Origin: JARRNE01 sp963824085
GTDB taxonomy: Bacteria > Pseudomonadota > Gammaproteobacteria > Chromatiales > Chromatiaceae
Assembly (NCBI GenBank): GCA_963824085.1
Contig: CAWGNT010000021.1
Location: 62,001 to 126,000, forward strand
Direction: 5' to 3'
DNA: 64,000 bases
A program made the translations under genes and the position numbers. Below the pieces are notes generated by a model. It saw nothing but the letters and a program-made list of their open reading frames with translations, searched no databases and was not told the origin of the DNA. Positions 8,093-17,294 of the stretch are shown here, piece by piece. How positions within the stretch are numbered: position 1 is the first letter of the stretch; each line of letters opens with the position of its first letter.

Positions 8093-9511
8093 ATGCTCCG
8101 CAAGATCCTGATAGCCAACCGCGGCGAGATCGCCGTGCGCATCATACGCGCCTGTGCCGAGATGGGCATCCGTTCGGTGGCCGTCCATTCGGAGGCGGAC
8201 CGCTACTCACTCCACGTCAAGAAGGCGGACGAGGCCCACAGCCTGGGAGTGGATCCGCTTGCCGGCTACCTCAATATCCACCGCATCGTGAATCTTGCCG
8301 TGGCAACCGGGTGCGACGCAATCCACCCGGGCTACGGGTTCCTCTCCGAGAACGCCGAGCTGGCAGGTGCCTGCGCCCGCCGTGGAATCGTCTTCATCGG
8401 CCCCTCATCGTCGGTGATCCAACGCATGGGGGACAAGACCGAAGCACGCTTCGCCATGCAGAGGGCGGGCGTCCCCGTCACCCCTGGATCGGACGGGAAC
8501 CTCGCCAGCGAGGAGGCCGCCCTGGCCAAGGCCGAGGAGATCGGTTACCCCGTGATGCTGAAGGCCACATCCGGCGGCGGCGGGAGGGGTATCCGCCGTT
8601 GCGACAGCCCCGAGGAGCTGCGGCGAAACTACGAACGAGTAATATCCGAAGCCACAAAGGCATTTGGGCGTGCGGATGTGTTTCTGGAAAGGTGCATCGT
8701 CAACCCGAAGCATATCGAGGTCCAGATCCTCGCCGACCATCATGGCGGTGCCATCCACCTCTTCGAGCGCGACTGCTCCATCCAGCGCCGCAATCAGAAG
8801 CTCATCGAGATAGCACCGTCTCCCCAGCTCGACGAGGCCCAGCGGCAATACGTGGGCGGCCTTGCGGTGACGGCCGCGCGGGCCGTGGGTTATACCAACG
8901 CAGGCACGGTCGAGTTTCTCCAGGATGCGGACGGGCGCTTCTACTTCATGGAGATGAACACCCGTATCCAAGTGGAGCACACCATCACGGAGACCATCAC
9001 CGGCGTCGACCTGGTGGAGGAGCAGATCCGCATCGCGGCCGGGCTTCCACTGCGTTACGGGCAGGAGCAGGTGACTCGGCGCGGCTACGCAATGCAATTT
9101 CGCATCAATGCGGAGGACCCAAAGAACAACTTCCTTCCGAGCTTCGGGCGCATCTCCCGTTACTATGCGCCCGGCGGTCCTGGCGTGCGCACGGACGCCG
9201 GCATCTACACTGGCTACACAGTGCCGCCTTACTACGACTCCATGTTGGCGAAGGTCATCGTGTGGGCACTCACCTGGGAAGACGTCATCGCCCGCGGCTG
9301 CCGTGCCCTGCGGGACGTCGGGGTATTCGGGATCAAGACCACGATTCCTTTCTACCAGGAGATCCTGCGCGCCCCGGACTTCCGCAGCGGATCCTTTACC
9401 ACCGGCTTTTTGGAGGCCCACCCGGAGCTGCTGGAATACTCCTGCAAGCGCCGCCGCGAAGATATCGCAGCGGCGCTTGGCGCGGCCATCGCGGCCCATG
9501 CGGGCCTGTAA
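8093..9511 (+). CDS. pycA: Pyruvate carboxylase subunit A (biotin carboxylase)
   Basis: This 472-residue biotin carboxylase carboxylates the biotin carried by its partner subunit, using ATP and bicarbonate. The N-terminal domain starts MLRKILIANRGEIA. The ATP-grasp glycine loop is near residues 157-167 (KATSGGGGRG). The catalytic FMEMNTRIQVEH block lies near 285-300. It could be the AccC subunit of acetyl-CoA carboxylase, but the gene is followed after 18 nt by a biotinylated carboxyltransferase and not by accB. That matches the two-subunit PycA/PycB arrangement of Pseudomonas (about 471 and 607 residues). The product oxaloacetate would feed the TCA cycle. Confidence 0.88.
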   Translation: MLRKILIANRGEIAVRIIRACAEMGIRSVAVHSEADRYSLHVKKADEAHSLGVDPLAGYLNIHRIVNLAVATGCDAIHPGYGFLSENAELAGACARRGIVFIGPSSSVIQRMGDKTEARFAMQRAGVPVTPGSDGNLASEEAALAKAEEIGYPVMLKATSGGGGRGIRRCDSPEELRRNYERVISEATKAFGRADVFLERCIVNPKHIEVQILADHHGGAIHLFERDCSIQRRNQKLIEIAPSPQLDEAQRQYVGGLAVTAARAVGYTNAGTVEFLQDADGRFYFMEMNTRIQVEHTITETITGVDLVEEQIRIAAGLPLRYGQEQVTRRGYAMQFRINAEDPKNNFLPSFGRISRYYAPGGPGVRTDAGIYTGYTVPPYYDSMLAKVIVWALTWEDVIARGCRALRDVGVFGIKTTIPFYQEILRAPDFRSGSFTTGFLEAHPELLEYSCKRRREDIAAALGAAIAAHAGL

Positions 9512-9529
9512 TCGCCTGAGAGCTTGAAG

Positions 9530-11359
9530 ATGCCCAAGGTCCAAGTCACCGACCTCGTCCTGCGCGACGCCCATCAGTCCCTCCTGGCCACGCGGATGCG
9601 GCTGGCGGACATGCTGCCCGTCTGCCCCAAGCTCGACGCTGTCGGCTATTGGTCGCTGGAGTGCTGGGGCGGTGCAACCTTCGACGCCTGTGTGCGCTTC
9701 CTCAAGGAGGACCCGTGGGAGCGGCTGCGCGAGCTGCGCAAGGCACTGCCCAACACCCGCCTGCAGATGCTCTTGCGGGGCCAGAACCTGCTCGGCTACC
9801 GCCACTACTCGGACGACGTGGTCCGGGCGTTCGTGCGCCGGGCAGCGGAAAACGGCATGGACGTATTCCGCATCTTCGACGCCCTGAACGATGTGCGCAA
9901 TCTGCGCACCGCCGTCGAGGCCGCCAAGGAAACGGGCAAGCACGCGCAAGGCGCGATCTGCTATACGGTCAGTCCGGTACACGACATCGCGGGCTTCGTC
10001 GCCATGGGCCGCGAGCTGGCGGCCATGGGATGCGACTCCATCGCCATCAAGGACATGGCGGGTCTGCTCACACCGTACGCCACGGCGGACCTGGTCAAGG
10101 CGCTGAAGGACGCTGTCGATCTGCCCCTGCACCTACACTCCCACGCCACCTCGGGGCTCGCGGAGATGTGCCACCTGAAGGCCATCGAGAACGGCTGCGA
10201 GCACATCGATACCGCCATCTCTTCCTTGGCCGGTGGAACCTCCCACGCGCCCACCGAGAGCATGGTCGCGGCGCTGCGGGGAACCCCGTACGACACGGGT
10301 CTGGACCTCGAGAAGATCCAGGAGATCGGGGTGTACTTCTACCAGGTCCGCAAGAAGTACCACCAGTACGAGAGCGACTACACGGGGGTGGACACCCGAG
10401 TGCAGGTCAATCAGGTACCCGGGGGCATGATCTCAAACCTCGCGAACCAGCTGCGGGAGCAGAACGCCCTTGACCGCATGAGCGACGTGCTGGAGGAGAT
10501 CCCGCAGGTACGCAAGGACCTCGGCTACCCCCCGCTGGTCACACCGACGTCCCAGATCGTCGGCACCCAGGCGGTCCTCAACGTCCTCACAGGCAAGCGG
10601 TACCAGACCATCACCAACGAGGTGAAGCGCTACCTGCAAGGAGGCTATGGCCGGGCACCCGCGCGGGTAAATCCCACGCTTCAGCAGCAGGCCATCGGGA
10701 GCGAGGAGGTGCTTGAAGGCCGTCCCGCAGACCTGCTCAAACCCGAGATGGCACGGCTGACAACGGACGCCGGCGCCCTGGCCCAGTCTGAAGAGGACGT
10801 GCTAACGATTGCCATGTTTCCGGAGGTCGGCCGCCAGTTCCTCGAGCACCGGATCGCGGGCACCCTGGAACCGGAGCCCCTGGAGCCGCCGCCCAGCTCC
10901 GAGGCCGCCAAGACCGCGCCCACCGAGTTCAACATCGTCGTTCACGGCGAGAGCTATCGCGTCAAGGTCACGGGCGCGGGACACAAGGAGCAGTCGGAGC
11001 GTCACTTCTACCTGGACATCGACGGCATGCCTGAAGAGGTCGTGGTGGAGACCCTGGACGAGACCGTCTTGACCGGCGGAGCACAGGGGGCGGTGAAGAA
11101 GGCTATCACCGGCAAACGCCCTCGGCCCTCAAAGGAAGGGGACGTCACCACCTCCATGCCCGGCAACATCGTCGACGTGCTGGTCAAGGAGGGCGATCAC
11201 GTGGAGGCAGGCCAGCCGGTCCTGATCACCGAGGCCATGAAGATGGAGACCGAGGTCCAGGCCCCTATCGCCGGACAGGTCACGGGCGTCTTCGTCCAGA
11301 AGGGCGACGCGGTGAATCCGGATGAGGTGCTGGTGGAGATTACGCCTAACTCAAACTGA
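9530..11359 (+). CDS. pycB: Pyruvate carboxylase subunit B (OadA-like, biotinylated)
   Basis: This 609-residue protein combines a TIM-barrel carboxyltransferase with a biotin carrier domain. The first domain begins VTDLVLRDAHQSLLATRM and contains DVFRIFDALND and LPLHLHSHATSG metal-binding segments. A linker/PYC_OADA domain spans about 290-490. The lipoyl/biotinyl domain has EAMKMET, with the biotinylated Lys near residue 571. OadA of the sodium-pumping oxaloacetate decarboxylase has the same domains, but no oadB or oadG is present and the gene is coupled to a biotin carboxylase, so pyruvate carboxylation is preferred. GAGAG lies about 9 nt before the ATG at 9530; a TTG at 9524 is an alternative start. 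Confidence 0.87.
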   Translation: MPKVQVTDLVLRDAHQSLLATRMRLADMLPVCPKLDAVGYWSLECWGGATFDACVRFLKEDPWERLRELRKALPNTRLQMLLRGQNLLGYRHYSDDVVRAFVRRAAENGMDVFRIFDALNDVRNLRTAVEAAKETGKHAQGAICYTVSPVHDIAGFVAMGRELAAMGCDSIAIKDMAGLLTPYATADLVKALKDAVDLPLHLHSHATSGLAEMCHLKAIENGCEHIDTAISSLAGGTSHAPTESMVAALRGTPYDTGLDLEKIQEIGVYFYQVRKKYHQYESDYTGVDTRVQVNQVPGGMISNLANQLREQNALDRMSDVLEEIPQVRKDLGYPPLVTPTSQIVGTQAVLNVLTGKRYQTITNEVKRYLQGGYGRAPARVNPTLQQQAIGSEEVLEGRPADLLKPEMARLTTDAGALAQSEEDVLTIAMFPEVGRQFLEHRIAGTLEPEPLEPPPSSEAAKTAPTEFNIVVHGESYRVKVTGAGHKEQSERHFYLDIDGMPEEVVVETLDETVLTGGAQGAVKKAITGKRPRPSKEGDVTTSMPGNIVDVLVKEGDHVEAGQPVLITEAMKMETEVQAPIAGQVTGVFVQKGDAVNPDEVLVEITPNSN

Positions 11360-11768
11360 GGACCTTTTGCAGCTGCGGGAAGAGCGCAGAGACATTCCTA
11401 AGCAGGCTACGCAAGGACGCAAAGTGACTTTCCACTGATGTCGTAGCAATTCCAAGGGAGCGGCCGGTGACACGCGCATCGGTCCACATGAGCGTCTCGT
11501 GGCCGCCGCGAAATACGCGCGTTGTCCTTTCAACCAACGCAACGCCCGTGCATTCCGCGCGGAGTGTGCGAGTAGCGTAGCGCAGTCTGGGCCGGTTTGA
11601 GTTTCTCTTTTGGGTTCGCTCCTGACCAACAACCTGAGCGAGCTGCGGACCTGCAAGCCGGCAACGGGATGAGGTGGACACTGTCCGCGGAGTGTAATTC
11701 CCTCGATCTGCTACATCGAGCCTGCGATGGCATCTCGTCCGGCCACTTGCGAGAATTGGGCAATCCGA
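11360..11768. other. Gene-free stretch upstream of the VanZ-like gene
   Basis: About 410 nt lie between pycB and the cell-surface locus. Overlapping minus-strand ORFs here (for example 11351-11656) show no recognisable motifs and no ribosome binding site, and base composition is lower in GC than the flanks. It could be the scar of an inserted or lost gene. I see no terminator with a T-run after pycB. Confidence 0.4.
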
Positions 11769-14081
11769 TGGCAACGCGAGGCGGTGCGGGCACCATGGGA
11801 TCTGAGCCCGGACACGACGAGGCAGCCGACGACAGACCGTGGCCGCGGCTGCCCTTGGGCGCGGCATATGTCTGGCTGCTGTTCGTCGCGTACGAACTCT
11901 CTTCAGGGCTAGTGCTCGACGCGGAGAGCACCTGCGATCTCGCGCAGCTCTTAGCGGTGGAGTCGCGGCCCGGTGAGTTTCGCGACTGGCTGGAGAATTT
12001 CCTTCTTGGCGGTCCCGCGGGGCTGTTGTTCGCCTTCTACTATGCCCCGAGGGCGCTTGGACTCAAGGGATATTGCGGCGAATGGCAATACCCGTTGTGG
12101 TCACGGCGGTGGGCATGGGAGATGGCCCAATGTTGGATGCCGGCTCGTACCCCATCGCTGTGGGCGCTCTGCTGTTGGTGGCGGGTGCCGCCTGCGGCGG
12201 CGGGCTCGGCCGGGTAGTTTGGCGACAATGGCAGGCTTTCCGTCCCCTGCAGTCCTGGACCGAACTAACTGGGCTCAAGGGGGCGGTGCTGCTGTGCTGG
12301 CTGCTCGCGGCCTGGCTCCCGGCCAACCTGCAGCTGGAGCCGGACGGCATCCTCCGGGCGCTCTCCCCACTGGTATCCTGGACAAATTTCTCTTGGGGGA
12401 CTCGAACTTGGGCATTCGCGTGCTGGCTCGGCGTCGCGCGGCTAGCCAATGTTTCGACGCCCCGTCTGTTACTCCTTCTGGCGATAACCTGCCTTGGGCC
12501 CCTGCTAGCGCCATGGCGCGGGCTGGCGTCGGGACGAGATGCTCGGAGGAGTGCTGGCGTTGCTGGCTTGGCCGCTGTTGCGCCGCTGGCACTGGCTCGA
12601 TGCGGCGGTGTTGTCCGGCTTGGCCGTCGCCTTTTGCCTCAAGGCGTGGGGGCTGGCACCCACCGCTGGCATCCGCTTCGGTGACACCCGTTTCATCGGA
12701 GACGGGGCACTGCTCAACGGCAGTTGGCTCGTTGGGCTGATCCTCCTCGTAGAACACTACTTCCCAGTCCTTACTGCCGCAGTCCTGTCGGCAAGCATGA
12801 TGCCGCGGCATCGTTTCCTGTCGCGAGCCGCGCCCGCAATGGGACTTGGGTTGGTCGCGGCTGAACTGTTGCGCGTTCTGCTTACCCGTGGTGCGGTGCG
12901 ATTGTCATCCATTCTCGCACTCGTTGCGGCTGTCGTGGCCGCGGCGCGATACGGCCATGCCGATGTCCCGGCCCCCGCAGACCCAAGAGACTGGTTAGCT
13001 GAGGATGGACCCGCGCGACCACCAGCGACGCCCCAGCAGCCCGCTGGCCCGCTCTGCTTGCGACGGCTATCTCCGCAGCTCCAAGCCAGTCAGACGGCTA
13101 TCCCGCGGCTAGCCGTCAGTGTTGCGCTGGCCATCGCCTCCATCTCCCTCGTACTGGGCGTGGTCGTGCACCTGCCAGGCGTCCCATACAATGTGCGGGA
13201 GTTGTTTGCGACTCGTGCCCTTTTCCTTAGCCTGCCCCTGTTCGCTATGTTTCTGCTGTGGAGCTTCGGTGCACCGAGCCTCCTCGCACGTGCAACCATC
13301 CTCTGCCCGGCGCTGCACTTGCTACAGCCAGGTGTTGTTCCTAGCGCTAGCCGTCCCTTCCTGGATATTGCTGCGTTACTCGGTGTCGGCGGAAAGCCTA
13401 TGGGACATTTTAGGGGCTCCAATACTGCACTGGCCCGGCGACTGGGAGCTGTTCCTGCGGTACCTGGCTTTCTGCACCCCTTTGCTTTGGATCTACCTCT
13501 GGGACCTGTGGTTCGAGGGAGCTGCGCGGCTCAACGCAGCTTTCGGCACAGGACAGTTCCTCGCCGGCCTGTTGCTGGCACTACCCGTATTCCTGCTCGG
13601 CAAGTGGGGAGTGATAGACGCCGCCGCGACCGACAACATTCGCGAACTCGTTGCTGACTCAGGCTCCGTGTTTGCCCTGGTCTCGTTGTGGCTGCTGCCC
13701 GGGGGGGTGGCCCTGCACGGAGTGATGATCGCCAGGGCGGTGCAGCAGGGTCGGCGCAACGTGGTGGTGGTGGTGCTGACGACACCGCTGCTTTGGCTGG
13801 CCAGCTGGTGGCTGCTGCGTCAGGCCCTGACGCCAGAGGCCATCTCCTTCCTGCTCTCGGCTGGTCGCGACCGCTACGCCAGCGAACACGAACTCCTGTT
13901 GCGCTGGACCGCAGCGTATGCTGCCGGGGTGTCGGTCATCACAGTAGCGCATTGGCTTCTGCCCCGGGTGCCGGCACGTCGCTTTCCGCTCCCGGCCTAT
14001 GCTGGGGGACGACCGCGCGGGTTGGTATCCTCAAGGCGACTGGCGGCGGGGCCTGGGGCCGGCAGACGAGACCATGGGTGA
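11769..14081 (+). pseudogene. VanZ-like membrane protein, broken by three frameshifts
   Basis: A polytopic membrane protein of the VanZ-like type found beside exopolysaccharide genes is spread over successive frames. Frame A runs to about 12070 (YVWLLFVAYELSSG, FLLGGPAGLLFAFYY). Frame B runs about 12073-12530 (GPMLDAGSYPIAVGALLLV, the VanZ GQ-xxx-R-P-xxx-D-like block). Frame C runs about 12533-13325. Frame D runs about 13330-14081 (SLWDILGAPILHWPGDWEL, the characteristic C-terminal block). The joins fit one lost base near 12070, one extra G in the GGG at 12531-12533 and one extra base near 13333. The exact start is uncertain (ATG at 11769 or 11805). The stop overlaps the start of the ligase gene, so they were translationally coupled. 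Confidence 0.72.
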
Positions 14082-15987
14082 CTACCGGCACTGGGCGCAT
14101 CGGGGCGCCAGCTTGTTATTGTTGGCGCTGTGCGTCTTCATGGTTTGGGAGTATCCTGGCTACCCTGTACTGCTGCTGGGAATCCTCGGAAGCTACGTCT
14201 GGATCTGCTTTCGCGCACCCCTGCTGTGGCTGCTACTGTTGCCCAGCCTATTGGCAGTTATTGATTTCTCCTCCTGGACGGGACGCCTGTTCATCCAGGT
14301 CCCGGACCTTTTCCTCGCCGCCACCGTTGCTGTCCACCTTTGGCGCGACCCGACCGCCGCGGGCGTCCCGCTGACGATGACCGTTCCAGTTCGGTGGGGT
14401 CTCACGCTGTGGCTAGCCTCCCTGGCCATGGGGACAGCGGTGGCCCTTTGGCCGTGGGCGCCGCCATCGCCAAATTCGTTCAGCGACTACCTCGATTCCT
14501 ACAACGCCCTACGCGTCCTAAAAGGCATGCTGTGGCCCTGGCTGTTGCTGGGGGCCCTCCGAGAGGCCGCGGCGGAACCGGACCGGGCTGGTCGGTATCT
14601 GCTGCGAGGCATGACCGTGGCGCTCGCACTAGTGGCCGCGGTCGTTATCCTCCAGCGCTGGCGCTACACTGGGCTATGGAACTTCGACCGGAACTTCCGC
14701 GTCGTTGGTCCGTTCGCATCCATGCATGTTGGCGGGGGGCACCTTGGCGCCTTTTTGGTGATGGCGCTACCCGCCGCGCTTGTGCTGATGCTGCGCGCCC
14801 CGCGCTTGTGGTTGCGGGTCGTTACAGGGGTAGTGGTAGCGGCAGCTGTATACGCACTGCTCGTCTCCTTCGCCCGGTCTGCTTGGGCAGGCTCCGCGCT
14901 TGGCATTACGGTCACAATGCTGCTGCTGTTGCGTCGCAGCGCCCCGCGATCGAACGGAATGCCACGCGGAGCGGTGTTCGGACTCACCGTCGGGCTTGTC
15001 GTTGCGTTCGCATCGCTACTCTTCGATTTTGCCGGCGGCAGCTTCACCCGCCAGCGCCTCAGCACCATACCGACGGACCTGCGGGGACGGCTTGCGATCG
15101 TTGAAGAGACCTTGGCGATGATGGATCAAGGGCCGATCCCACTTGGCATCGGCATGGGTCTTGGCAGCTTTCCGCGGTTGTACTACGAGCGTAACCCTTT
15201 CGGAACCCGCCCAACCCGACAGCTAATTGTGCAGGAGGGTGGAGACAGCTACTTGCGCAGCATCGGCGGACACCCTGGCGAGCGACAGGAGGAGAGCTTA
15301 CACCTGGTGGGCCAATGGGTTGCAATCATGCCCAATCGGCAGTACAGGCTTCGTTTCAGGGCTCGCTCGCGCCAGGGCGGGCGTTTATCATTTCAGGTGC
15401 ACGAGAAATCAATCCTCTATTCGAACGGAGGGATCGAACTCACAGGGCTACCGAACTTTACCCCCAAATGGCGCGACTACGAGACGTCCTTCGATAGTGG
15501 CCACTTGGGCGCAGGCTCCTGGCTGTCGCGCCGCGCCACTATGCTGTTCTTCTATAACTGGGGGGACGGGACGGTGGTCGATCTGGATGACGTAGCACTC
15601 TCCGATGAATCGGGACATGACCTTATTCGCAACGGAGATTTTTCCGCCGGCCACGACTGGTGGGTCTTTGAGTCGCAGCACCACACCGCCTACCAAGCGA
15701 AAAACATGTATGTGGGTATCCTGTTCGAACAGGGATTGCTGGGGCTAGTAGCGCTGACCTTGCTATTAGGTGGCGCACTCGCGTCCCTGGAGCTAGCTAG
15801 GCGGCGCGCCCCGGACGCAGCAGCGGCGATTGTGGGCAGCTTGGCGGGGGTACTACTCCTTGGCCTCACCGACAACCTCCTTTCATCCCCCAGGCTGGCA
15901 ACATTACTGCTGTGTCTGGCGCTTTTCCTGGGGCTGCTTGGTGCGCCGCATCGGCATAGTCAAAACAGACGGCGCGGCTTGCCGTGA
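14074..15987 (+). CDS. O-antigen ligase family protein with inserted sugar-binding-like domain
   Basis: This 637-residue inner-membrane protein of the Wzy/WaaL O-antigen ligase or polymerase class has about ten or more hydrophobic segments in the first 350 residues. The usual large periplasmic loop then opens near residue 386 and holds an extra beta-rich stretch of ~150 residues (about 387-535). That stretch contains YRLRFRARSRQGGRLSFQV, WRDYETSFDSG, VDLDDVALSDE and LIRNGDFSAG, resembling a carbohydrate-binding beta-sandwich. The loop closes with QAKNMYVGILFEQGLLGL, matching the K-N-L...FEQG helix of such ligases, and more membrane segments follow. The ATG at 14074 overlaps the stop of the VanZ-like gene by 8 nt. 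The sugar substrate is unknown. Confidence 0.82.
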   Translation: MGDYRHWAHRGASLLLLALCVFMVWEYPGYPVLLLGILGSYVWICFRAPLLWLLLLPSLLAVIDFSSWTGRLFIQVPDLFLAATVAVHLWRDPTAAGVPLTMTVPVRWGLTLWLASLAMGTAVALWPWAPPSPNSFSDYLDSYNALRVLKGMLWPWLLLGALREAAAEPDRAGRYLLRGMTVALALVAAVVILQRWRYTGLWNFDRNFRVVGPFASMHVGGGHLGAFLVMALPAALVLMLRAPRLWLRVVTGVVVAAAVYALLVSFARSAWAGSALGITVTMLLLLRRSAPRSNGMPRGAVFGLTVGLVVAFASLLFDFAGGSFTRQRLSTIPTDLRGRLAIVEETLAMMDQGPIPLGIGMGLGSFPRLYYERNPFGTRPTRQLIVQEGGDSYLRSIGGHPGERQEESLHLVGQWVAIMPNRQYRLRFRARSRQGGRLSFQVHEKSILYSNGGIELTGLPNFTPKWRDYETSFDSGHLGAGSWLSRRATMLFFYNWGDGTVVDLDDVALSDESGHDLIRNGDFSAGHDWWVFESQHHTAYQAKNMYVGILFEQGLLGLVALTLLLGGALASLELARRRAPDAAAAIVGSLAGVLLLGLTDNLLSSPRLATLLLCLALFLGLLGAPHRHSQNRRRGLP

Positions 15988-16300
15988 TCGTCAGGAGTGG
16001 CCGCACAGAGCGGCGACCACGGCAACTGGTACACTGGAGAAGTCCACCCTGCAGCCGTTAAGCACCAGACCTCCAGCGCCGGCAGCTCGCCAATCAGATA
16101 ATCCCGGAGGATTTCGGGACGGACGCGTACCCGACCCTGGCTCCGCGGGGTAGAGTTATCGTGCTAACGACCTCGCGCGACGCTCAACCCTGGCTCACCA
16201 GCTGAGCTCTCGTGTTAATCACCTCGCGCGACGCTCGATGCCTTGAGTCTCCAGCCGGCCACCGAGTGTACGCGCAAATTGACTCGCAGGCGGTTTCCTC
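15988..16300. other. Intergenic stretch with tandem repeat
   Basis: This 313-nt gap between the ligase and the TauD gene has no ORF with coding character. Its second half holds two tandem 53-nt units described separately. The region before that (15990-16130) shows nothing recognisable. Confidence 0.4.
16134..16239. repeat. Two tandem 53-bp units
   Basis: The unit starts ACCCTGGCTC and ends CCTCGCGCGACGCTC; the copies begin at 16134 and 16187. Each contains a GAGTTATCGTGCTAAC-like or GAGCTCTCGTGTTAATC-like segment. The first half of the unit recurs at 58974-59010 (ACCCTGGCTCGGCAGCTGAG, then TTATCGTGCTAATCACC), directly attached to a copy of the long-hairpin repeat. Two copies with no spacers rule out a CRISPR array. 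Confidence 0.6.
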
Positions 16301-17185
16301 ATGAATGCAACGTTCCACTCGCCTTTCGACTTGGCGCGAGATGACGACTATCTCCGTTGGCGCGACGAAAGGCTCGCCCATTATCCGGCATCTCTTACCG
16401 ACCTCCTGGTCGAGATCCGAGACCCGCGCCGGCTCTCCTCAGCCGAGCAAGCGGCCATCCTTGACCGGTGTCGGCGTGCCAGTATGGCGATCTATGCGAG
16501 CGGCATCGGCGACGACCCGGACAAGGAGATCGTGCGCGCCCTGGGCGAACAGCTCGGGTTGACCAGGCTCGACCACAACCGGGGCGCCGACGACGACGCC
16601 ATCACCTCGCTCAAGGTTCAATCAGACGCCCTGCACCGGGGCTACATCCCTTACAGCAACCGGCCCATCGCTTGGCATACGGACGGCTATTACAACGCAC
16701 CGGACCGCCAGATCCACGGCCTGCTCCTTCACTGCGTCCATCCGGCGGAGATTGGCGGCGAGAACGGGCTGTTGGACCACGAGCTGGCGTACATTCTCGT
16801 CCGCGATGAGAACCCGGCCTACGTGCAGGCACTGATGCATCCCGAAGCGATGACCATTCCCGCAAGCCGCGCCGAGGGCGAGGAGCTGCACCCGGACCGT
16901 CCCGGACCCGTGTTCTCGGTACACGCCGACGGGCACCTTCACATGCGCTACACGGATCGGAAGCGCAACGTCCGTTGGCGCGACGACCCCACGACCCTGG
17001 AGGCGGTGGGCTTTCTCCGGTCTGTGCTGTACCGGAAGGCCCAATGGCACTTCCAGGGTCGCTTGGAGGCGGGCTGGGGCCTGATCAGCAACAACGTGCT
17101 CCACACCCGCAGCGCGTTCGAGGACGGCGAGTGTCCACGGCTCCTCTACCGCGCGCGTTATTACGACCGCATCCAAGGCACCTGA
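16301..17185 (+). CDS. TauD/TfdA-family Fe(II)/2-oxoglutarate dioxygenase
   Basis: This 294-residue jelly-roll dioxygenase belongs to the TauD/TfdA superfamily, which also holds gamma-butyrobetaine and trimethyllysine hydroxylases. The iron triad is visible: H126 and D128 in IAWHTDGYYN, and the distal His near 268 in NNVLHTRSAF. A 2-oxoglutarate-binding Arg is likely in RLLYRARYY (about 280-287). The N-terminal ~115 residues are helical and less conserved. The ATG at 16301 has AGGCGG upstream. The gene is followed after 109 nt by a DUF971 protein, the domain normally fused to TauD in gamma-butyrobetaine hydroxylase, so the two products may work together. The substrate is unknown. Confidence 0.85.
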   Translation: MNATFHSPFDLARDDDYLRWRDERLAHYPASLTDLLVEIRDPRRLSSAEQAAILDRCRRASMAIYASGIGDDPDKEIVRALGEQLGLTRLDHNRGADDDAITSLKVQSDALHRGYIPYSNRPIAWHTDGYYNAPDRQIHGLLLHCVHPAEIGGENGLLDHELAYILVRDENPAYVQALMHPEAMTIPASRAEGEELHPDRPGPVFSVHADGHLHMRYTDRKRNVRWRDDPTTLEAVGFLRSVLYRKAQWHFQGRLEAGWGLISNNVLHTRSAFEDGECPRLLYRARYYDRIQGT

Positions 17186-17294
17186 GGAAGGCGGCCCGGC
17201 GGTCGGTTGAGATTTCCCCGCCTGCTCCCATGTTTGGATGCTGGCGGCGGCTGTCGCTGCCCTTCCCCCAAGTACCAGAGCGAATCCTAGCGCC

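Noticed and set aside
7807..9519. Plus-strand ORF of 570 codons
   Set aside because: It overlaps pycA in another frame and is rich in Arg/Pro/Gly/His as expected for a shadow.
8405..10132. Minus-strand ORF of 575 codons
   Set aside because: It spans antisense to both pyruvate carboxylase genes, crosses their junction and shows no motifs. It is an artefact of GC-rich third positions.
9530..11359. Sodium-pumping oxaloacetate decarboxylase alpha (OadA)
   Set aside because: No oadB or oadG is present and a biotin carboxylase gene is directly upstream, so a pyruvate carboxylase subunit is the better call.
11346..11931. Transposase remnant upstream of the VanZ-like gene
   Set aside because: The minus-strand frames were examined for DDE or integrase motifs; none was found and no terminal inverted repeat is visible.
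16134..16239. CRISPR-like array
   Set aside because: Only two units that are adjacent with no spacers, and no cas genes nearby.
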